DNA of 61,124 bases from Anaerococcus nagyae. GTDB taxonomy: Bacteria; Bacillota; Clostridia; Tissierellales; Peptoniphilaceae. The stretch spans positions 1 to 61,124 of the forward strand of contig NZ_JAGGLS010000011.1 of the NCBI RefSeq assembly GCF_017874535.1, read 5' to 3'. A program made the translations under genes and the position numbers. Positions 57,220-61,124 of the stretch are shown here, piece after piece; within the stretch, counting starts at the first letter, position 1, and every line of letters begins with the position of its first letter. The notes under the pieces are model-generated. The model was given only the letters and a program-made list of their open reading frames with translations. It was not told the origin of the DNA and made no database searches.

Positions 57220-58539
57220 ATGGCATTCGAGTCGTTTAATGAGAAAACTTTTAAGCTGCGTGAGCATGGTACAGATACCCGTACAGAAATCATGGCTGGT
57301 ATCACTACATTTATGACGATGAGCTATATACTTGCTGTAAATCCAACTATATTGGCAGATGCAGGTATGGATAATGGAGCTGTATTCACTTCTACTATCA
57401 TAGCTTCCATAGTAGCTATGCTCATAATGGCTTTTTATGCAAATATGCCTTTTGGTTTATCAGCGGGTATGGGCCTTAATGCATTCTTCACCTATACAGT
57501 TGTAATGCAAATGGGTATGAGCTGGCAGTTTGCACTTACTGCTGTTTTTTTAGAAGGTCTTATTTTTATTATTCTATCATTTACAGGAGTGCGTGAAGCA
57601 TTATTTAATGCTATACCAATCAATCTAAAAAAGGCGGTTTCTGTAGCAATTGGCTTATTTATAGCTCTTATTGGTCTTATCAATGCTAGTATTGTAGAAG
57701 TTGGGGATATATCTCTTAAACTTGGCAACATAGCAAGTAAAGAAGGTTTTGTATTCTTTATAGCTCTAATAATTATGGTAGTATTAACTGCTAGAAAAGT
57801 TAAGGGAGCCTTATTATGGGGAATACTAGCTTCCACAGTTATTTCACTTATATTAGGTGTTTCTAAATTACCTGATGGCAACGCAATAGTTTCTTTGCCA
57901 CCATCTATATCACCAGTAGCATTTAAGTTAGACTTTTCAAATATATTTTCATTTGAAATGTTCTCGGTTTTATTCTCATTTTTGTTTGTGGATATTTTTG
58001 ATACATTAGGAACACTTACAGGAGTCGCAACAAAAGCTAATATGCTTGATGAAAATGGTAATCTAGAAGATGGATCCAAGGCACTTTTAGCAGATGCTAT
58101 AGGTACTACTATTGGATCACTACTTGGCACCTCAACAATAACAACATTTGTTGAATCATCAGCAGGAGTTGCTGAAGGAGGACGCACTGGACTTACTGCA
58201 TTATCAACAGCAATTTGTTTTGGAATAGCAGCGTTCTTTTTCCCATTATTTTCAATAATTCCAGCTCAAGCAACAGCAGCAGCACTTGTAGTAGTAGGAT
58301 TATTCATGCTTTCAACTGTTGTAGAAATAAACTTTACTGATATAACAGAATCTTTCCCAGCATTTATGACAATATTAATGATGCCAGCTACTTATTCTAT
58401 AGCAGAAGGTATTTCATTTGGTATGATTTCATACGCAGGGATCAAACTCCTAACAGGACGTGGCAAAGAAGTAAGCCCTCTTGTTTACGGTCTTGCAATA
58501 ATATTCTTATTAAGATATATAGTTCCTGTATTTATATAA
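57220..58539 (+). CDS. Adenine/guanine/hypoxanthine permease (AzgA-type)
   Basis: 439 residues with about 12 hydrophobic segments. AzgA-type features: TEIMAGITTFMTMSYILAVN near 20, FGLSAGMGLNAFFTY near 80, FLFVDIFDTLGTLTGVA near 260 and GTSTITTFVESSAGVAEGGR near 305. Purine:H+ symporter. A -10 TATAAT lies 46 bases upstream, but no purine riboswitch core was seen. Convergent with the next gene via a shared terminator. Confidence 0.93.
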   Translation: MAFESFNEKTFKLREHGTDTRTEIMAGITTFMTMSYILAVNPTILADAGMDNGAVFTSTIIASIVAMLIMAFYANMPFGLSAGMGLNAFFTYTVVMQMGMSWQFALTAVFLEGLIFIILSFTGVREALFNAIPINLKKAVSVAIGLFIALIGLINASIVEVGDISLKLGNIASKEGFVFFIALIIMVVLTARKVKGALLWGILASTVISLILGVSKLPDGNAIVSLPPSISPVAFKLDFSNIFSFEMFSVLFSFLFVDIFDTLGTLTGVATKANMLDENGNLEDGSKALLADAIGTTIGSLLGTSTITTFVESSAGVAEGGRTGLTALSTAICFGIAAFFFPLFSIIPAQATAAALVVVGLFMLSTVVEINFTDITESFPAFMTILMMPATYSIAEGISFGMISYAGIKLLTGRGKEVSPLVYGLAIIFLLRYIVPVFI

Positions 58540-58547
58540 CTTAAAAA

Positions 58548-58590
58548 GCACTAAACTTTAAACATAACGTTTAAGGCTTAGTGCGATTTT
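58548..58590. terminator. Bidirectional terminator after the purine permease
   Basis: Stem GCACTAA-ACTTTAAAC/GTTTAAGGC-TTAGTGC with ATAAC loop; T-run on both strands. Confidence 0.85.
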
Positions 58591-58597
58591 TTATATT

Positions 58598-58894
58598 CTA
58601 TAATTTACTTTTTACGGATTTTACCTTGTAATCCATATCATGATCTTTATCACGTCTATCATCCATCTTTATAACAGTATAAACTCTATCAGAACCAGCA
58701 TCAAACACTTCTTCTTGCATTTTTCTTGCTATTTCAAAGCACTTATCAGGATCTGCTTGTATAACAGTTCCCATTGGATTAAGCTCATGTTTTATCCCTT
58801 CTTTATCAAGTATTTTGCTAGCACTTGCTACATATTTACTAACTGATGTTTCTTTTGTGCCTATTGGTATTAGACAAATTTCCATTATAGCCAT
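58598..58894 (-). CDS. MTH1187/YkoF-type thiamine-binding protein
   Basis: 98 residues. The pattern EICLIPIGTKETSVSKYVAS, ELNPMGTVIQAD and IKMDDRRDK matches the MTH1187 family, small proteins with a ferredoxin-like fold that bind thiamine or related ligands. Located between the purine permease terminator and an M18 aminopeptidase, 8 bases from the latter. SD AGGAGAG. Confidence 0.8.
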   Translation of the reverse strand: MAIMEICLIPIGTKETSVSKYVASASKILDKEGIKHELNPMGTVIQADPDKCFEIARKMQEEVFDAGSDRVYTVIKMDDRRDKDHDMDYKVKSVKSKL

Positions 58895-58902
58895 AATCTC
58901 TC

Positions 58903-60177
58903 CTAAAAGTTTGTTTCATAAAAAGCTTTATAAATCTTATACGCTTCCAAGTGGTCTTCTATGCCTCCTAACTCTCTTATAGAGTGCATAGCAAGAATTG
59001 GTTCTCCCACATCTATTGATGTAATTCCTAATCCTGTAGAAGCTATCGGGCCTATAGTAGATCCACCTTGTTTATCATTTCTATTATGGAACTTTTGAAC
59101 CTTGCATCCAATAGAATTTGCTAAATCTATTAATCTTGCATTGGAATTGATACTTGATGAATAAGCGCCATTAGCAGCAGTTTTTATTACTAGTCCACCA
59201 TTCATACTTATAGGATTAGTTGGATCGTGATACTCTTTAAAGTTTGGATGTATGGCATGGGCTTGATCTGCTGAAATAAGATAGCTATTAGCTAAAGCTA
59301 TATAAAAATCTTCTTCATCAAGATCCCTATTGACCGCTAACCTTTTAAGTGTATCTTTTAAAAATGGTGAAAATGCACCTGCACTTGTCCTAGATCCTAT
59401 TTCCTCATTATCATTTAATATTAATACATTATTTTTTGTATTTTCGCTATCACAGATAGCTCTTAAAGATGCATGAACTGACCCTAGATTATCTATTCTA
59501 CCAACTTGATACATGTTATTTATAATAGCTCCTTTTTGTCTATCATAAAGAGCTAAATCATAGTCAAGTATAGCAGAACTTTCTATACTTAATTCTTCTG
59601 CTAATAATTCTTGTATATATCCTACATCAAAATTATCTTCTATAGTTTTTACAATAGGATATAAGTGATTTTGTGGATTAAACTCAAACCCTTTATTTAC
59701 TTCCCTATTCATATGAATAGCCGCACTTGGTATAGTTAATAAGTCTTTGTCAATCTTTACTAGCTTACTTTCTATCTTATCCGCATTTTTGTAGGAAACT
59801 TTTCCTGCAAGTGATAAGGTTCTATCAAGCCATGTATAATAAATCATTCCTCCATATGGCTCTATGTTAAATTTTAGATATCCATTATCATTAATTTCAG
59901 GATTTGATTTAATCTTAAAAGTCGGACTATCTGTATGACTTCCTATAATATCAAAACCTTTTTTTAAATCATTTCCTACTGTAAAAGCAATAAGGGCTGA
60001 ATCATTGCGAATAATATAGTACTTACCATTATCTTCTAGCTCCCATCTTTCATTTTCTAAAAGTTTCTTAAATCCATTCTCCTCCAAAATATCACTTGCA
60101 TTTTTAACTGCAAAATAGTTAAGAGGACTCTCATCAATAAATTCTATTAAATCTTTACTAAATTCTAAACTATTCAT
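58903..60177 (-). CDS. M18 family aminopeptidase (second paralogue)
   Basis: 424 residues, close to the usual M18 length. Motifs: GSHTDSPTFKIK, GRIDNLGSVHASLRA (metal ligand region), NDNEEIGSRTSAGAF, ILAMHSIRELGG. The last reads MHSIRE, the classic M18 signature, where the first paralogue has MHAPTE. Weak SD (GGGTAATAAT). No relation to purine genes around it beyond position. Confidence 0.93.
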   Translation of the reverse strand: MNSLEFSKDLIEFIDESPLNYFAVKNASDILEENGFKKLLENERWELEDNGKYYIIRNDSALIAFTVGNDLKKGFDIIGSHTDSPTFKIKSNPEINDNGYLKFNIEPYGGMIYYTWLDRTLSLAGKVSYKNADKIESKLVKIDKDLLTIPSAAIHMNREVNKGFEFNPQNHLYPIVKTIEDNFDVGYIQELLAEELSIESSAILDYDLALYDRQKGAIINNMYQVGRIDNLGSVHASLRAICDSENTKNNVLILNDNEEIGSRTSAGAFSPFLKDTLKRLAVNRDLDEEDFYIALANSYLISADQAHAIHPNFKEYHDPTNPISMNGGLVIKTAANGAYSSSINSNARLIDLANSIGCKVQKFHNRNDKQGGSTIGPIASTGLGITSIDVGEPILAMHSIRELGGIEDHLEAYKIYKAFYETNF

Positions 60178-60220
60178 ATATTATTATTACCCAATTTATA
60201 AGAAAAATTTTATCTTGACT

Positions 60221-60249
60221 TTGACTATTTATGATAATATCCTTATAAT
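60221..60249 (+). promoter_or_regulatory. Promoter of xpt
   Basis: -35 TTGACT (60221-60226), 17-base spacer, -10 TATAAT (60244-60249). An identical TTGACT lies directly before the -35. Confidence 0.7.
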
Positions 60250-60291
60250 AAGTATAATAATTAATAGAAATTACATAAGGAGTTATTTATA

Positions 60292-60867
60292 ATGAAAGAA
60301 TTAGAACAAAAAATCCTTGATGAAGGTATAGTCCTTGGCGAAGATATATTAAAAGTAGACTCATTTTTAAACCAACAAATAGATGTTGAGCTAATTTCTA
60401 AGATGGGTGAGGAATTTGCTGAACATTTTAAAGATCAAAATATAGATAAAGTATTTACAGTAGAATCATCTGGCATTGCACCAGCCTTAGCTACAGCTAA
60501 AAATCTTGGCGTTAAATGTGTATTTGGTCGTAAAAAACAATCTCTTACAACAAGTGAAGATGTCTACCATTCCTCAGTATTCTCATTTACCAAGCAAGTT
60601 ATGAATGAGCTAATAGTTAATAAGGAATTTATCAAAGAAGGAGAAAATGTCCTAATGATAGATGATTTCCTAGCAAATGGTCAAGCCGCAAAAGGAATGA
60701 TAGCTATAATAAGACAAGCAGGAGCTAATCCAGTAGGTTGTGGAATAGTTATAGAAAAGTCTTTCTCAAACGGTCGTTCCATAGTAGAAGATATGGGGGT
60801 AGAGGTCTATTCTCTAGCAAGAATTGCTAAACTTGAAGAGGATAATATTGTGTTTGAGGAAAACTAA
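60292..60867 (+). CDS. xpt: Xanthine phosphoribosyltransferase
   Basis: 191 residues, the usual length. Salvages xanthine to XMP using PRPP. N-terminal MKELEQKILDEGIVLGEDIL as in Xpt; VESSGIAPALATA near 60; PRPP loop VLMIDDFLANGQAAKG near 122-137. SD AAGGAG. In B. subtilis xpt is preceded by a guanine riboswitch; the 42 bases between TSS and ATG here are too short for one. Confidence 0.96.
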   Translation: MKELEQKILDEGIVLGEDILKVDSFLNQQIDVELISKMGEEFAEHFKDQNIDKVFTVESSGIAPALATAKNLGVKCVFGRKKQSLTTSEDVYHSSVFSFTKQVMNELIVNKEFIKEGENVLMIDDFLANGQAAKGMIAIIRQAGANPVGCGIVIEKSFSNGRSIVEDMGVEVYSLARIAKLEEDNIVFEEN

Positions 60868-61021
60868 ATAATCAATATATAAAGTAATTTATATATACTT
60901 ACAATATAAGTTTAGATAAAAAATAATAAAATAAGACTATCAACTATATTAAATCAGTAATATTAATTATCTATGTTATCTAATAAAAAATTATAATATA
61001 AAAAAGTAGCTTAAGTGAATG

Positions 61022-61124
61022 TGTACTGACCCCCAAAAGTTGGACTAAAAAACCAACTTAAGGAGGTCAGTTTTTAGTACCATAAATAGTGTAAGAAAGA
61101 AATTATTTCTATCTTGCACTATTT
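61022..61124. mobile_element. Terminus of an IS3-family (IS150-like) insertion sequence, cut by window edge
   Basis: TGTACTGACCCCC followed by AAAAGTTGGAC is the terminal inverted repeat style of IS150-type elements (TGTACTG...CCC...GTTGGAC). It forms a stem with CCAACTT...GGTCAGT 15-40 bases further in. The last 41 bases (61083-61124) are a near-perfect palindrome, AAATAGTGTAAGA with its partner TCTTGCACTATTT. No transposase ORF is visible before the window ends. Confidence 0.65.

Noticed and set aside
57492-58187. 231-codon minus-strand ORF
   Set aside because: Antisense shadow of the purine permease gene.
60178-60291. Guanine riboswitch ahead of xpt
   Set aside because: The predicted transcript leader is about 40 bases, and no purine riboswitch loop sequences are present.

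Overview
This is a low-GC (visibly A/T-rich), Gram-positive (Firmicutes-type) chromosomal window. Several markers point there: a glmS ribozyme ahead of glmS, a class III fructose-1,6-bisphosphatase, Veg, a CIRCE operator at htpG, strong SD sequences (AGGAGG) and TTGACA/TATAAT promoters. Gene content and protein style (OPT plus PqqD pair, DUF1858 protein, CBS-type family II pyrophosphatase, Apf-like wall protein) suggest an anaerobic coccus of the Peptoniphilaceae, most like Anaerococcus. That placement is an inference; no 16S gene is present.

Layout. 1-3.3 kb: str operon on the minus strand (rpsL-rpsG-fusA-tuf, tuf cut by the window edge). 3.4-7.9 kb: alpha-glucoside/maltose module on the minus strand: PTS EIIC and EIIB separated by one in-frame stop, a GH4 6-phospho-alpha-glucosidase and two tandem RpiR-type regulators, one of which has no canonical start codon. 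The promoter carries a near-perfect cre site. 8.1-10.1 kb: FAD/NAD-binding protein and thiol peroxidase (plus). 10.3-14.3 kb: a 1336-residue multidomain kinase protein (minus), the most unusual gene here. 14.5-16.6 kb: luciferase-like flavin oxidoreductase with a G8 tract at its SD, then a 5'-truncated aldo/keto reductase. 16.8-18.8 kb: glmS with its ribozyme. 18.9-19.4 kb: decayed oppA-like remnant and a MITE-like hairpin. 19.5-21.7 kb: OPT transporter plus PqqD-like protein. 21.9-29.2 kb: rpoB-rpoC, separated from the str operon by about 18 kb of unrelated genes.

29.3-36.7 kb: nitroreductase, membrane protein, fbp, ppiB, a protein of unknown function, a PLD-type enzyme and a secreted SH3/Apf-like wall protein. 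37.1-40.5 kb: ddl-murF-pfkB operon (peptidoglycan precursor synthesis plus a sugar-phosphate kinase with an altered anion-hole motif). 40.5-44.6 kb: autoregulated GntR-ABC-permease genes running into dCMP deaminase and uridine phosphorylase. 44.7-48.7 kb: cls (apparently leaderless), a pyridoxal-kinase-like gene, MATE exporter, small lipoprotein. 48.7-53.7 kb: veg, M18 aminopeptidase, htpG with CIRCE, coiled-coil membrane protein, DUF1858 protein, NUDIX hydrolase. 53.8-54.2 kb: two direct copies of a 130-bp structured repeat. 54.2-60.9 kb: family II PPase with CBS domains, CNNM/CorC protein, purine permease, thiamine-binding-like protein, second M18 aminopeptidase, xpt. The window ends in the terminus of an IS3-family (IS150-like) insertion sequence.

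The best candidate for something undescribed is the kinase protein at 10299-14309. It joins a Hanks-type kinase, a Rossmann-like segment, an RyR-like segment, a possible CARF-like region and a C-terminus resembling DUF1887 (Card1/Can2) nucleases but with catalytic positions apparently lost. All domain calls beyond the kinase are by eye.
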